Assembly (NCBI GenBank): GCA_026874595.1
Contig: CM049307.1
Location: 93,348,330-93,412,329 of the forward strand
Direction: 5' to 3'
Length of the DNA: 64,000 nt
Source of the DNA: Sipunculus nudus
Lineage: Eukaryota; Annelida; Sipuncula; Golfingiida; Sipunculidae
Numbering within the stretch: position 1 is the stretch's first letter; the number at the start of each line of letters is the position of its first letter. The notes below the pieces were generated by a model. The model was not told the DNA's origin and searched no databases. It worked only from the letters and a program-made list of their open reading frames with translations. Of this stretch, positions 46,172-59,500 are shown piece by piece. A program made the position numbers and the translations under genes.

Positions 46172-47465
46172 TTTTTAGCTCAGCTGACTATAAGTCAGTG
46201 AACTATAGTCGTGGTCTATTGTCCGTCCGTCCGTCCGTCCACCCGTCTGTCCCTCCGTCTGTCTGTCCGTCTGTCAGTTCGTTAGACTAGCACGTGTTTG
46301 AAACCGTTAGACCTACGAATCCAAAATTCGGCATAATGTTAGATGTCCCCAAAATTTCTCACCATACCTTGGGTCAAGACGACTTTGTTCCTTTGATATA
46401 TTTCGGAAAAACCTCAGATTTCCTTTAAAAACACATTATCACACTGTTTTTCTTAATATTTGCCAGAAGAAATCTCCTAGATATATCCTATATACATGCA
46501 AGAAATTAAGTTCATTTATATATTTTCTTTAAGTTATGGGCCCAAACATAATTGAGCTTGTAAAAAACCGGAAAAATATTTACATGAAACATTTTGAAAC
46601 TAGAGATTATTTTCCAAAGTATATAACTTTGTCTTATTGAGATTCAATTGTTTACCCAAAATTTGATCTGAATTTTTTATTTTTTTTATTATTAGCATAA
46701 AATAAAATCAGTATCTTGAATCTTGCCCAACTTTGACTATGGTACGTTTGTTTCCTGTGAGTACTATTTATTTAATTTTCACAACATGAAAACATAAGTA
46801 TGTAATTTGTTTAAACCTGAAATTTTAAAATAAAAGCTTGAAAATTAGGCTAGTTATTGATTTTTTCTTGAGGCCCCGTTGTAATCATTTGCTTTGTCCA
46901 GATGCAAGGTCCCACTCCTGGTCACTGGAAGTCAGCTAAGCCAGGTTTTCTGATTTGTTACAGTCACATTAGGAGATCACCTGCTGTGACAGTTGTACTG
47001 TTATCCTCGTATCATCAACCCGATCCCCACCCCCATCCCCTGCAAACCCAACCCTTCAAGTATTATACAATAATTGTTATTGTTTTCACTGTATCCGCTT
47101 AATTGTAATGCTGTTTCCACTGCATTTTTAAATCCAAAAAAATATATTCAATTAAACAAATGTTTAACTACTGAAATGTCAACAGTTATCCAAAAAGCAA
47201 ATTAATGATCATGGTAAGGGACCAGATCGTTTGTTCACAAACTGCTCACATGCTTCAGTTTCAACATTAGGAAACACATGATCAGGTCACAAAATATGAT
47301 TTGCAACAATTTCTTGCTCATCAATACAAACCAATCATATAGACCAACCATGGCTTATATGATACCTCTTCCTCTTACACTTTATCTCCATTTGATATTA
47401 TTCAAGATTTTTACCTTCAAGGTCAACTTAAGCTGTACAATGTGACCCATGGGTCCCTTGTTTTT
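46172..47465 (+). mobile_element. ~1.3-kb dispersed element with GTCCGTCC head
   Basis: The related segment near 32665 has the empty site: TTAACAGTTTT runs into the CAGCTAGTTCAATTATGC block. Here TTAACAGTTTT is followed by 1.3 kb beginning TAGCTCAGCTGACTATAAG, a GTCCGTCC/GTCTGTCC tract, and a body ending AATGTGACCCATGGGTCCC TTG. Then the shared block resumes. The first GTCC tract and 'aaattt' body resemble the repeat at 19180. No coding capacity was seen; non-autonomous. Confidence 0.75.
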
Positions 47466-47764
47466 AAGTTCAGCTAGTTCAGCTATACAACTAAAAAGAG
47501 GGTTGTTTAATAATCAGAATATGACCTAAAAAGAATCATCCGTTTGGTATATATTCCCTGTTAATCACCGAACAAAGAGGATTAGGATATCAGAAAATTA
47601 ATTTAATATACTGACAAGCATTCGTCAATACAAATGTTCTTTATTGCCTCTTCCTGCGTAAATGTAACAAGTAACTATGCCAAATTAAACCCCGATATTG
47701 ATAAATACAGAAGGAATTGATTTAAAAAAAGGAAATGATGAAAGACATGAATTTAAGGGAGTAG

Positions 47765-47855
47765 TTGGAAACACATGAACATTTTCTTAACCGGAATCTT
47801 TGGAACTTTCGTTTTAGAAACAGCTGGAGCTGACGTTCTTTTTGGTGCCATTGTA
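47765..47855 (-). pseudogene. 'TMA' exon-like unit, member 4
   Basis: Encodes TMAPKRTSAPAVSKTKVPK then IPVKKMFMC. It follows CCTACAATGG with no AG acceptor. It is just downstream (minus-strand sense) of the PAN-like exon, and is the least damaged of the four copies by reading frame. Confidence 0.4.
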
Positions 47856-47959
47856 GGTAAGTGGGTAGAAGTAATAGTAGTAGTAGCAGTTGTATATCAT
47901 AAGAAATAATATAAACAGTGGTGGTATTTCAGAACTTTGTGACAAATTAACGTGCTCAC

Positions 47960-48217
47960 CGAATCGATTGATGTATGCTGTGGACTCTGCCATAAATTGG
48001 ACATCAAGAACTGGAGACAAGAGAAGTTCACAGGTCCCGTTGTTGAAGGCGTTTAGAGCAGGGCATGCTGGCAGCTGATTGCATTGCAACAAACATTCCA
48101 TTGGCATGGTGCCGCACCGTGGCTGTTTCATTTCGATTAGGTTTGTTCGTGTGGCCAAAGCTCTCGATTCCTTTCGTCGGTTGTAATGCCGGCCTGTTGT
48201 AGTCATCGCAAGTGTGT
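47960..48217 (-). CDS. PAN/Apple-like domain exon (258 nt, phase 1-1)
   Basis: The acceptor TTCCATAG precedes 48217 and the donor GTGAGC follows at 47959. The 86-codon exon encodes TLAMTTTGRHYNRRKESRAL, then CGTMPMECLLQCNQLPACPA, LNAFNNGTCELLLSP and a tail ending in INRF. The cysteine pattern C...C-x-x-x-C...C-x-A-x-x-F-x-x-G-x-C-x-LL resembles PAN/Apple modules of molluscan secreted proteins, which bind proteins or carbohydrates. One potential N-glycosylation site (NGT) is visible. The exon is the most 5' recognisable one on the minus strand. No signal peptide is seen in it, so the first exon lies further upstream, toward or beyond the satellite. Confidence 0.65.
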
Positions 48218-48729
48218 CTATGGAACGGAAAGCGATGACATGATCAGATAAATTATAATAATTCATATATACTCTCATATACACATCAGGCTGGGTAAAA
48301 GTCAGTTTTCTTACACTGGCTGACAGTGAATAATTAATGTATCCTTTAATTATATATGAACAGTGTTTAAAACTTGCTTTATCATGTCATCAAAATTTGT
48401 AAAATTTTTTTACAACCGGAATCGAAAATTAATAGCCAACCCTCAATATACACACTCCCAGCCCTCTGTGCGCCCTCGACAGTTGCACTTTCCTCATTTA
48501 TACGTCACAGAACACACTCACACACGCAAACACATCAGAGTTTAGCTCTGCATCTGCGACTGAATTTGTAAATGATGAGAAGAAATAGAATAATGATGAA
48601 ATATGATTATTTCTTAAGTCCCCGTCATCATATTTCTGGTGGGTTATAAATATTCTAGGGATCATTTGACAAAACAAAGCATTGTCAATGGTTGTACACT
48701 CCAGGCCTGAAATTGTTTGTTTGTCTTTT
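48218..48729. other. Gap between PAN-like exon and satellite
   Basis: About 0.5 kb of unique sequence. No signal-peptide exon, TATA box or other promoter element could be supported on the minus strand. Confidence 0.5.
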
Positions 48730-50550
48730 TGCTTGCATGTAATACTTGTAATGCATGTAATATATTTAGTATTACTATGTCTGCCTTTCCGTCTGTCTGT
48801 CTTTTGCCTGTCTGTCTGAGGGTTATACTCAGATTCAAGTGTCGAGTGCTTGGTCAGTCTTTGTACTGTCTGTCTATCTGTTTCTCTGTCCCACTGTAAT
48901 TTATACTAAGGTTCAACTGGACGAGTACTTGGTAAGTATAATTTGTGTATGCTTGTCTGTTAGTAATACTCAGACTCAAGTGGTCGAGTATTTGGTAATT
49001 ATTACTACTGTCTGTCTGTAAGTAATCCATGGTCTCAAATGGTCATGTACTTGGTCAGTAGTATTACTTTCTGTCTGTGTGCCTGTATGGATCTTGTAGC
49101 TAAATGTTCCCCGAATATTAATATTATTTTGTGATTATTACAAGAGACTGACAGCGCTGATTGCAAAACTTGTACGACAGGGTAATCTACACGCAAAGTG
49201 ACAGAAGTAAACTAATATTACTCATCATAACGTTAATTGTATAATGACAAAATGATCATATCCTCATTTGGACATGGACAAGTGTTGATGTGCCCTGACG
49301 GTTGTTTCATGATTAAAATGCTGATAAATTGCAGTTAAATGTCAGAAGTCGCAAAGGCTTGGCGGGGGATAATAGAAGTTTTCATAAAAACTCATATTGT
49401 TAACATATCTCATTTGCTGCGGGAAGTGTGCAGAAAGTGTGCGAGAAGGCGGAGAGAAGTCTGCGCAAAATACTTATTATAATTATTATTACTGTCTCTC
49501 TCTCTCTATTTGTCAGTTTGTATGTCTGTTTGTTAGCAATACTCAGACTCAAGTGATCAAATACTTGGTCAGTTAAATTACCGACTGTCTGTCTATTGTT
49601 TTTGTCTGTCTGTAAGTTGTACTCGCACCCATGTGGGATTGAGTACTCGATAAGAATTATTACTGTCTCTCTGTCTGTTTTCTGTATTATTTTTGTCTGT
49701 CTGTCTTAAAAAAATACTCAGACTCAAGTGGTCAATTACTTTGCAAATATTATAACTGTCTATCTGTCTGTCTGTAGGTTATACGCAGGCTCAGTTGGTC
49801 GAGTACCTTGTAAGTTTTATTACTAGCTTTTTGTCCGTAATTAATAGATACTCAAGTGGTCGAGAACTTGGTAAGTATTATAACTGTCTCTGTTTCTGTA
49901 TGTTTGTCAGTTTGTATGGGTGTTTTTTGGTAATACTCAATACTCTAGTGGTCAAATACTCGTTCAGGATTATTACCGTTTATCTGTCTATCAATTTTAT
50001 CTGTATGGAAGTAATACTCAGACTCATGTGGTCGAGTACTTGGTAAGTATAATTACTGTCTGACTGTCTGTTTGGATGTCTGTGTGGAAGAAAAAGTCAG
50101 ATTAAAATCGTCGAATACTTGGTAAGTATTATTACTGACTGTCTGTCTGTAGAAATACTCCGAATCAAGTCCAATTATTGCTAAGGATTATTACTATCCG
50201 TTATAGGTAATACTCGACTCAAGTTGTTGAGTACTTTGTAAGTTTTAATACCGTCTGAATACTTAGACTCAGTTGGTCAGACGGTCTAAATTTTGTAAGT
50301 ATTATAACTGTCTGTCTGTTTATTTGTATGTCTGTCTGTAAGTAATATTTATTTTCAGGTGGTCAAATACTTGGTCAGTATTATTACTGTCTGGCTATTT
50401 GTTAGTAATTCTATGACTCAAGTTGTCGAACATTTGGTAAGTATTTTAACTGTTATCTGTGTGTCTGTGTCTGTGTAAATAATACTTAGACTCTGGTGGT
50501 CAAACACTTGGTCATTATTATTACTGTTTGTCTGTCTGTCTGTAAGTAAT
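48730..50550 (+). repeat. Diverged edge of the GTCT-rich satellite
   Basis: About 18 recognisable monomers of the satellite that fills the rest of the window, less alike than those further in and with irregular spacing. Each has a GTCTGTCTGT-like stretch, AGTAATACTCAG, then CAAGTGGTCGAGTACTTG or a variant, then GTAAGTATTATTACT. Interrupted by unrelated sequence at about 49085-49475. Confidence 0.9.
49085..49475. other. ~390-bp insertion within the satellite edge
   Basis: Non-satellite sequence (GACTGACAGCGCTGATTGC..., a GGCGGGG block, and GCGAGAAGGCGGAGAG) between satellite monomers. No coding signal or terminal repeat was identified. Confidence 0.7.
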
Positions 50551-53500
50551 ACTCCGACTCAAGTGTTCGAGTACTTATTAAGTATTATTACTCTCTGATT
50601 GTTTGTAAGTAATACTCATACTCAAGTGGTGAGTACTTGTTATTGTCTGTCTGTCTGTCTGCCTGTCTGTCTGGAAGTAATACTCACACTCAAGTGGATG
50701 AGAACATCTTAGCTATTGTAACTCTGTGTGTGTGTGTTTATATGTCTTTCTGTAAGTAATAGTCAGATTAAAGTCGTCGAATACTTAGTAAGTATTATTA
50801 CTTACTGTCCGCCTGTAGAAATACTCCGAATCAAGTTTTGGAGTACTTGGTATATATTTTACTGTCTGTTTTTCTGTCTATTAGTAAGCAATACTCAGAC
50901 TCAAGTGGTCGAGAACTTTGTAAGTATTAATACCGTCTATATGTCTGTAAGTAATACTCAGACTCAATTGTTCAAGCAGTCAGTATTTTTAAAGCATAGT
51001 TACTGTCTGTCTGTCTATTTGTATGTCTGCCTGTAAGTAAGATTGATTTTTAGGTGGTAAAATACTTGGTCAGTATTATGATTGTCTGGCTGTTTGTAAG
51101 TAATTCTCAGACACAAATGGTCGAGAACTTGGCAACTATTATTAGTGCCAAGTACGTGGTTGTGTACTTAGTCAGTATTATTACTGCCTGTCTGCCTGCT
51201 TGTATGTCTCTCAGTTTGTTGAAGTATTAAGACTCAAGTGGTCGTGTACTTGGTAAGTATAATTACCGTCAGTCTGGCTGTTAGTAATACGCTGACTCAG
51301 GTTGTCAAATACTTCTTAGTATTATCACTGTCTTTCTCCTTGAAAGAAATAGTCAGTTTCACGTGGTCGAATTATTGCTAAGGATTATTACTGTCTGTTT
51401 TAGGTTATACTCAGACTCAAGTGGTTGAGTACTTTGTAAGTTTTAATACCGTCCCTGTGTCTGTAAGTGATACTCAGACTCAATTGATCAAACGGTCAGT
51501 ATTTTGTAAGTATAATTACTGTCTGTCTCTCTATTTATATGTCTGTCTGTAAGTAATTTTCATTTTCAGGTGGTCAAATACTTGGTCAGTATTATTACTG
51601 TCTGGCTGGTTGTAAGTAATTCTCAGACTCAAGTTGTCGAACATTTGGTAAGTTTTATAACTGTTTCTCTGTGTGTCTGCCTCTGTGTAAATAATTCTCA
51701 GACTCAGGTGGTCAAATACTTGGTCATTATTATTAGTGTCTGTCTGTTTTTAGACTGTCTATAAGTAACACATATAGTAAAGTGGTCCGGTACATGGTAC
51801 GTATTATTACTGTATGTATGTCTGTCTGTTTGTAATACTCAGGCGAATGTGGTCTAGTACTTTGTAAAATTTATTAATGTCAATTTGTCTCTAAGTAATA
51901 CTTAGACTCAAGTAGTCAAGTAATTGCTTAGTATAATTACTGTCTCTATGTCTGTCTCTGTGTCTGTTTGTATGCCAATTTGTAAGTAATACTCAAACTA
52001 AACTGGTCGAGGACGAGGTAAGTATTATAACTGTATGTCTGTTTGTTTCGATGTCTGTCAGTCTGAGTGTAGTGCTTCGACTCAGGTTGTCAAATACTTG
52101 ATCAGTATTATAACTATCTGTGGGTCAATTTGTATACCCGTCTGTTAGTTATACTCAGACTCGGGTGGTCAAATACTTGGTCAGTAATTTTGCTATATCT
52201 CTGCCTGTCTGACTGTGAGTAATACTCACACTCAGGTGGCAAATAATATTTTAAGTATTATAACTGTCTGTCTGTTTGTTATCTCTTTGTGAGTTGTTCA
52301 AAGACTTACCTGGAGGACCCCTTGGTAAGTATTACTACCGTCTGTCTTTCTCTCGGTAAGTAATACTCCGACTCAAGTGTTCGAGTACTTATTAAGTATT
52401 ATTACTCTCTGTTTGTTTGTAAGTAATACTCATACTCAAGTGGAGAGTACTTGTTATTGTCTGTCTGTCTGTCTGCCTGTCTGTCTGGAAGTAATACTCA
52501 CACTCAAGTGGATGAGAACATCTTAGCTATTGTAACTCTGTGTGTGTGTGTTTATATGTCTTTCTGTAAGTAATAGTCAGATTAAAGTCGTCTAATACTT
52601 GGTAAGTATCATTACTTACTGTCCGCCTGTAGAAATACTCCGAATCAAGCTTTGGAGTACTTGGTATATATTTTACTGTTTGTTTTTCTGTCTATTAGTA
52701 AGCAATACTCAGACTCAAGTGGTCGAGAACTTTGTAAGTATTAATACCGTCTATATATCTGTAAGTAATAATCAGACTCAATTGTTCAAGCGGTCAGTAT
52801 TTTGTAAGTATAATTACTGTCTGTCTGTCTATTTGTATGTCTGCCTGTAAGTAATATTGATTTTAAGGTGGTCAAATACTTGGTCAGTATTATTATTGTC
52901 TGGCTGTTTGTAAGTAATTCTCAGACACAAAATGGTCGAGAACTTGGCAACTATTATTAGTGCCAAGTACGTGGTTGTGTACTTAGTCAGTATTATTACT
53001 GTCTGTCTGCCTGCTTGTATGTCTCTCAGTTAGTTGGAAGTATTAAGACTCAAAATGTCGTGTACTTGGTAAGCATATTTCCGTCAGTCTGGCTGTTAGT
53101 TATACGCTGACTCAGGTTGTCAAATACTTCTTAGTATTATCACTGTCTTTCTCCTTGAAAGAAATAGTCAGTCTCACGTGGTCGAATTATTGCTAAGGAT
53201 TATTACTGTCTGTTTTAGGTTATACTCAGACTCAAGTGGTTGAGTACTTTGTAAGTTTTAATACCGTCCCTGTGTCCGTAAGTGAAACTCTGATTCAATT
53301 GATCAAACGGTCAGTATTTTGTTAGTATAATAACTGTCTGTCTCTCTATTTATATGTCTGTCTGTAAGTAATTTTCATTTTCAGGTGGTCGAATACTTGG
53401 TCAGTATTATTACTGTCTGGCTGTTCGTAAGTAATTCTCAGACTCAAGTTGTCGAACATTTGGTAAGTTTTATAACTGTTTCTTTGTGTGTCTGCCTCTG

Positions 53501-56500
53501 TGTAAATAATTCTCAGACTCAGGTGGTCAAATACTTGGTCATTATTATTAGTGTCTGTCTGTTTTTAGACTGTCTATAAGTAACACATATAGTAAAGTGG
53601 TCCGGTACATGGTACGTATTATTACTGTATGTATGTCTGTCTGTTTGTAATACTCAGGCGAATGTGGTCTAGTACTTTGTAAAATTTATTAATGTCAATT
53701 TGTCTCTAAGTAATACTTAGACTCAAGTAGTCAAGTAGTTGCTTAGCTTAATTACTATCTCTATGTCTGTCTCTGTGTCTGTTTGTATGCCAATTTGTAA
53801 GTAATACTCAAACTCAACTGGTCGAGGACGAGGTAAGTATTATAACTGTATGTCTGTTTGTTTCGATGTCTGTCAGTCTGAGTGTAGTGCTTCGACTCAA
53901 GGTTGTCAAATACTTGATCAGTATTATAACTATCCGTGGGTCCATTTGTATACCCGTCTGTTAGTTATACTCAGACTCGGGTTGTCAAATACTTGGTCAG
54001 TAATTTTGCTATATCTCTGCCTGTCTGACTGTGAGTAATACTCACAGTCAGGTGGCAAATAATATTTTAAGTATTATAACTGTCTGTCTGTTGGTTATCT
54101 CTTTGTGAGTTGTTCAAAGACTTACCTGGTCGACCCCTTGGTTAGTATTACTACCGTCTGTCTTTCTCTCTGTAAGTAATACTCCGACTCAAGTGTTCGA
54201 GTACTTATTAAGTATTATTACTCTCTGTTTGTTTGTAAGTAATACTCATACTCAAGTGGTGAGAACTTATTATTGTCTGTCTGTCTGTCTGCCTGTCTGT
54301 CTGGAAGTAATACTCACACTCAAGTGGATGAGAACATCTTAGCTATTGTAACTCTGTGTGTGTGTGTTTATATGTCTTTCTGTAAGTAATAGTCAGATTA
54401 AAGTCGTCGAATACTTGGTAAGTATCATTACTTACTGTCCGCCTGTAGAAATACTCCGAATCAAGTTTTGGAGTACTTGGTATATATTTTACTGTCTGTT
54501 TTTCTGTCTATTAGTCAGCAATACTCAGACTCAAGTGGTCGAGAACTGTGTGAGTATTAATACCGTCTATATGTCTGTAAGTAATACTCAGACTCAATTG
54601 TTCAAGCGGTCAGTATGTTGTAAGTATAATTACTGTCTGCCTGTCTATTTGTATGTGTGCCTGTAAGTAATATTGATTTTAATGTGGTCAAATACTTGGA
54701 CAGTATTATGATTGTCTGGCTGTTTGTAAGTAATTCTCAGACACAAGTGGTCGAGAACTTGGCAACTATTATTAGTGCCAAGTACATGGTTGTGTACTTA
54801 GTCAGTATTATTACTGCCTGTCTGCCTGCTTGTATGTCTCTCAGTTTGTTGGAAGTATTAAGACTCAAGTGGTCGTGTACTTGGTAAATATAATTACCGT
54901 CAGTCTGGCTGTTAGTAATACGCTGACTCAGGTTGTCAAATACTTCTTAGTATTATCACTGTCTTTCTCCTTGAAAGAAATAGTCAGTCTCACGTGGTCG
55001 AATTATTGCTAAGGATTATTACTGTCTGTTTTAGGTTATACTCAGACTCAAGTGGTTGAGTACTTTGTAAGTTTTAATACCGTCTCTGTGTCTGTAAGTG
55101 ATACTCAGACTCAAATGATCAAACGGTCAGTATTTTGTAAGTATAATTACTGCCTGTCTCTCTATTTATATGTCTGTCTTTAAGTAATTTTCATTTTCAG
55201 GTGGTCAAATACTTGGTCAGTATTATTACTGTCTGGCTGTTTGTAAGTAATTCTCAGACTCAAGTTGTCGAACACTTGGTAAGTTTTATAACTGTTTCTC
55301 TGTGTGTCTGCCTCTGTGAAAATAATTCTCAGACTCAGGTGGTCAAATACTTGGTCATTATTATTAGTGTCTGTCTGTTTTTTAGACTGTCTATAAGTAA
55401 CACATATAGTAATGTGGTCCGGTACATGGTACGTATTATTACTGTATGTATGTCTGTCTGTTTGTAATACTCAGACGAATGTGGTCTAGTACTTTGTAAA
55501 ATTTATTAATGTCAATTTGTCTCTAAGTAATACTTAGACTCAAGTAGTCAAGAAGTTGCTTAGTATAATTACTGTCTCTATGTCTGTCCCTGTGTCTGTT
55601 TGTATGCCAGTCTGTAAGTAATACTCAAACTCAACTGGTCGAGGACGTGGTAAGTATTATAACTGTATGTCTGTTTGTTTCGATGTCTGTCAGTCTGAGT
55701 GTAGTGCTTGGACTCAAGGTTGTCAAATACTTGATCAGTATTATAACTATCTGTGGGTCAATTTGTGTACCCGTCTGTAAGTTATACTCAGACTCGGGTG
55801 GTCAAATACTTGGTCAGTAATTTTGTGTCTCTCTGCCTGTCTGACTGTGAATAATACTCACACTCAGACGGCAAATAATATTTTAAGTATTATAACTGTC
55901 TGTCTGTTTGTTATCTCTTTGTAAGTTATACAAAGACTTACCTGGTCGACCCCTTGGTAAGTATTACTACCGTCTGTCTTTCTCTCTGTAAGTAATACTC
56001 CGACTCAAGTGTTCGAGCACTTATTAATTATTATTACTCTCTGTTTGTCTGTAAGTAATACTCATACTCAAGTGGTGAGTACTTGTTATTGTCTGTCTGT
56101 CTGTCTGCCTGTCTGTCTGGAAGTAATACTCACACTCAAGTGGATGAGAACATCATAGCTATTGTAACTCTGTGTGTGTGCGTTTATATGTCTTTCTGTA
56201 AGTAATAGTCAGGTAAAAGTCGTCGAATACTTGGTAAGTATTATTACTTACTGTCCGCCTGTAGAAATACTCCGAATCAAGTTTCCGAGTACTTGGTATA
56301 TATTTTACTGTCTGTTTTTCTGTCTATTAGTAAGCAATACTCAGACTCAAGTGGTCGAGAACTTTGTAAGTATTAATACCGTCTATATGTCTGTAAGTAA
56401 TACTCAGACTCAATTGTTCAAGCGGTCAGTATTTTGTAAGTATAATTACTGTCTGTCTGTCTCTTTGTATGTGTACCTGTAAGTAATATTGATTTTTAGG

Positions 56501-59500
56501 TGGTCAAATACTTGGACAGTATTATGATTGTCTGGCTGTTTGTAAGTAATTCTCAGACACAAGTGGTCGAGAACTTGGCAACTATTATTAGTGCCAAGTA
56601 CATGGTTGTGTACTTAGTCAGTATTATTACTGCCTGTCTGCCTGCTTGTATGTCTCTCAGTTTGTTGGAAGTATTAAGACTCAAGTAGTCGTGTACTTGG
56701 TAAATATAATTACCGTCAGTCTGGCTGTTAGTAATACGATGACTCAGGTTGTCAAATACTTCTCAGTATTATCACTGTCTTTCTCCTTGAAAGAAATAGT
56801 CAGTCTCACGTGGTCGAATTATTGCTAAGGATTATTACTGTCTGTTTTAGGTTATACTCAGACTCAAGTGGTTGAGTACTTTGTAAGTTTTAATACCGTC
56901 CTGTGTCTGTAAGTGATACTCAGACTCAATTGATCAAACGGTCAGTATTTTGTAAGTATAATTAATGCCTGTCTCTCTATTTATATGTCTGTCTTTAAGT
57001 AATTTTCATTTCAGGTGGTCAAATGCTTGGTCAGTATTATTACTGTCTGGCTGTTTGTAAGTAATTCTCAGACTCAAGTTTTCGAACACTTGGTAAGTTT
57101 TATAACTGATTCTCTGTGTGTCTGCCTCTGTGAAAATAATTCAGACACAGGTGGTCAAATACTTGGTCATTATTATTAGTGTCTGTCTGTTTTTTAGACT
57201 GTCTATAAGTAACACATATAGTAAAGTGGTCCGGTACATGGTACGTATTATTACTGTATGTATGTCTGTCTGTTTGTAATACCCAGACGAATGTGGTATA
57301 GTACTTTGTAAAATTTATTAATGTCAATTTGTCTCTAAGTAATACTTAGACTCAAGTAGTCAAGTAGTTGCTTAGTATAATTACTGTCTCTATGTCTGTC
57401 TCTGTGTCTCTTTGTATGCCAGTCTGTAAGTAATACTCAAACTCAACTGGTCGAGGACGTGGTAAGAATTATAACTGTATGTCTTTTTGTTTCGATGTCT
57501 GTCAGTCTGAGTGTAGTGCTTCGACTCAAGGTGGTCAAATACTTGATCAGTATTATAACTATCTGTGGGTCAATTTGTATACCCGTCTGTTAGTTATACT
57601 CAGACTCGGGTGGTCAAATACTTGGTCAGTAATTTTGCTGTCTCGCTGCCTGTCTGACTGTGAGTAATACTCACACTCAGGTGCCAAATAATATTTTAAG
57701 TATTATAACTGTCTGTCTGCTTGTTATCTCTTTATGAGTTGTTCAAAGACTTACCTGGTCGACCCCTTGGTAAGTATTACTACCGTCTGTCTTTCTCTAT
57801 GTAAGTAATACTCCGACTCAAGTGTTCGAGTACTTATTAAGTATTATTTACTCTTTCTGTAAGTAATAGTCAGATTAAAGTCGTCGAATACTTGGTAAGT
57901 ATTATTACTTGCTGTCCGCCTGTAGAAATACTCCGAATCAAGTTTTCGAGTACTTGTATATATTTTACTGTCTGTTTTTCTGTCTATTAGTAAGCAATAC
58001 TCAGACTCAAGTGGTCGAGAACTTTGTAAGTATTAATACCGTCTATATGTCTGTAAGTAATACTCAGACTCAATTGTTGAAGCGGTCAGTATTTTGTAAG
58101 TATAATTACTGTCTGTCTGTCTATTTTTATGTCTGCCTGTAAGTAATATTGATTTTTAAGTGGTCAAATACTTGGTCAGTATTATTATTGTCTGGCCGTT
58201 TGTAAGTAATTCTCAGACACAAGTGGTCGAGAACTTGGCAACTATTATTAGTGCCAAGTACGTGGTTGTGTACTTAGTCAGTATTATTACTGCCTGTCTG
58301 CCTGCTTGTATGTCTCTCAGTTTGTTGGAAGTATTAAGACTCAAGTGTTCGTGTACTTGGTAAGTATAATTACCTTCAGCCTGGCTGTTAGTTATACGCT
58401 GGCTCAGGTTGTCAAATACTTCTTAGTATTATCACTGTCTTTCTCCTTGAAAGAAATAGTCAGTCTCACGTGGTCGAATTATTGCTAAGGATTATAAATG
58501 TCTGTTTTAGGTTATTTTTAGACTCAAGTGGTTGAGTACTTTGTAAGTATTAATACTGTCTCTGTGTCTGTATGTAATACTCAGACTCAATTGATCAAAC
58601 GGTCAGTATTTTGTAAGTATAATTACTGTCTGTCTCTCTATGTATATGTCTGTCTGTAAGTAATTTTCATTTTCAGGTGGTCAAATACTTGGTCAGTATT
58701 ATTACTGTCTGGCTGTTTGTAAGTAATTCTCAGACTCAAGTTGTCGAACACTTGGTAAGTTTTATAACTGTTTCTCTGTGTGTCTGCCTCTGTGTAAATA
58801 ATACTCAGACTCAGGTGGTCAAAAACTTGGTCATTATTATTAGTGTCTGTCTTTTTTTAGACTGTCTATAAGTAACACATATAGTAAAGTGGTCCGGTAC
58901 ATGGTACGTTTTATTACTGTTTGTATGTCTGTCTGTTTGTAATACTCAGACGAATGTGGTCTAGTACTTTGTAAAATTTATTAATGTCAGTTTGTCTCTA
59001 AGTAATACTTAAACTCAAGTAGTCAAGTAGTTGCTTAGTATAATGACTGTCTCTATGTCTGTCTCTGTGTCTGTTTGTATGCCAATCTGTAAGTAATACT
59101 CAAACTCAACTGGTCGAGGACGTGGTAAGTATTATAACTGTATGTCTGTTTGTTTCGATGTCTGTCAGTCTGAGTGTAGTGCTTCGACTCAAGGTGGTCA
59201 AATACTTGATCAGTATTATAACAATCTGTGGGTCAATTTGTATACCCGTCTGTTAGTTATACTCAGACTCGGGTGGTCAAATACTTGGTCAGTAATTTTG
59301 CTGTCTCTCTGCCTGTCTGACTGTGAGTAATACTCACACTCAGGTGGCAAATAATATTTTAAGTATTATAACTGTCTGTCTGCTTGTTATCTCTTTGTGA
59401 GTTGTTCAAAGACTTACCTGGTCGACCCCTTGGTAAGTATTACTACCGTCTGTCTTTCTCTCTGTAAGTAATACTCCGACTCAAGTGTTCGAGTACTTAT

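Noticed and set aside
50728-56482. 102-codon open frames repeated once per satellite unit
   Set aside because: They run through simple GTCT sequence and several monomers, begin at arbitrary codons and differ in frame relation between units. They are by-products of a satellite lacking stops in one frame.
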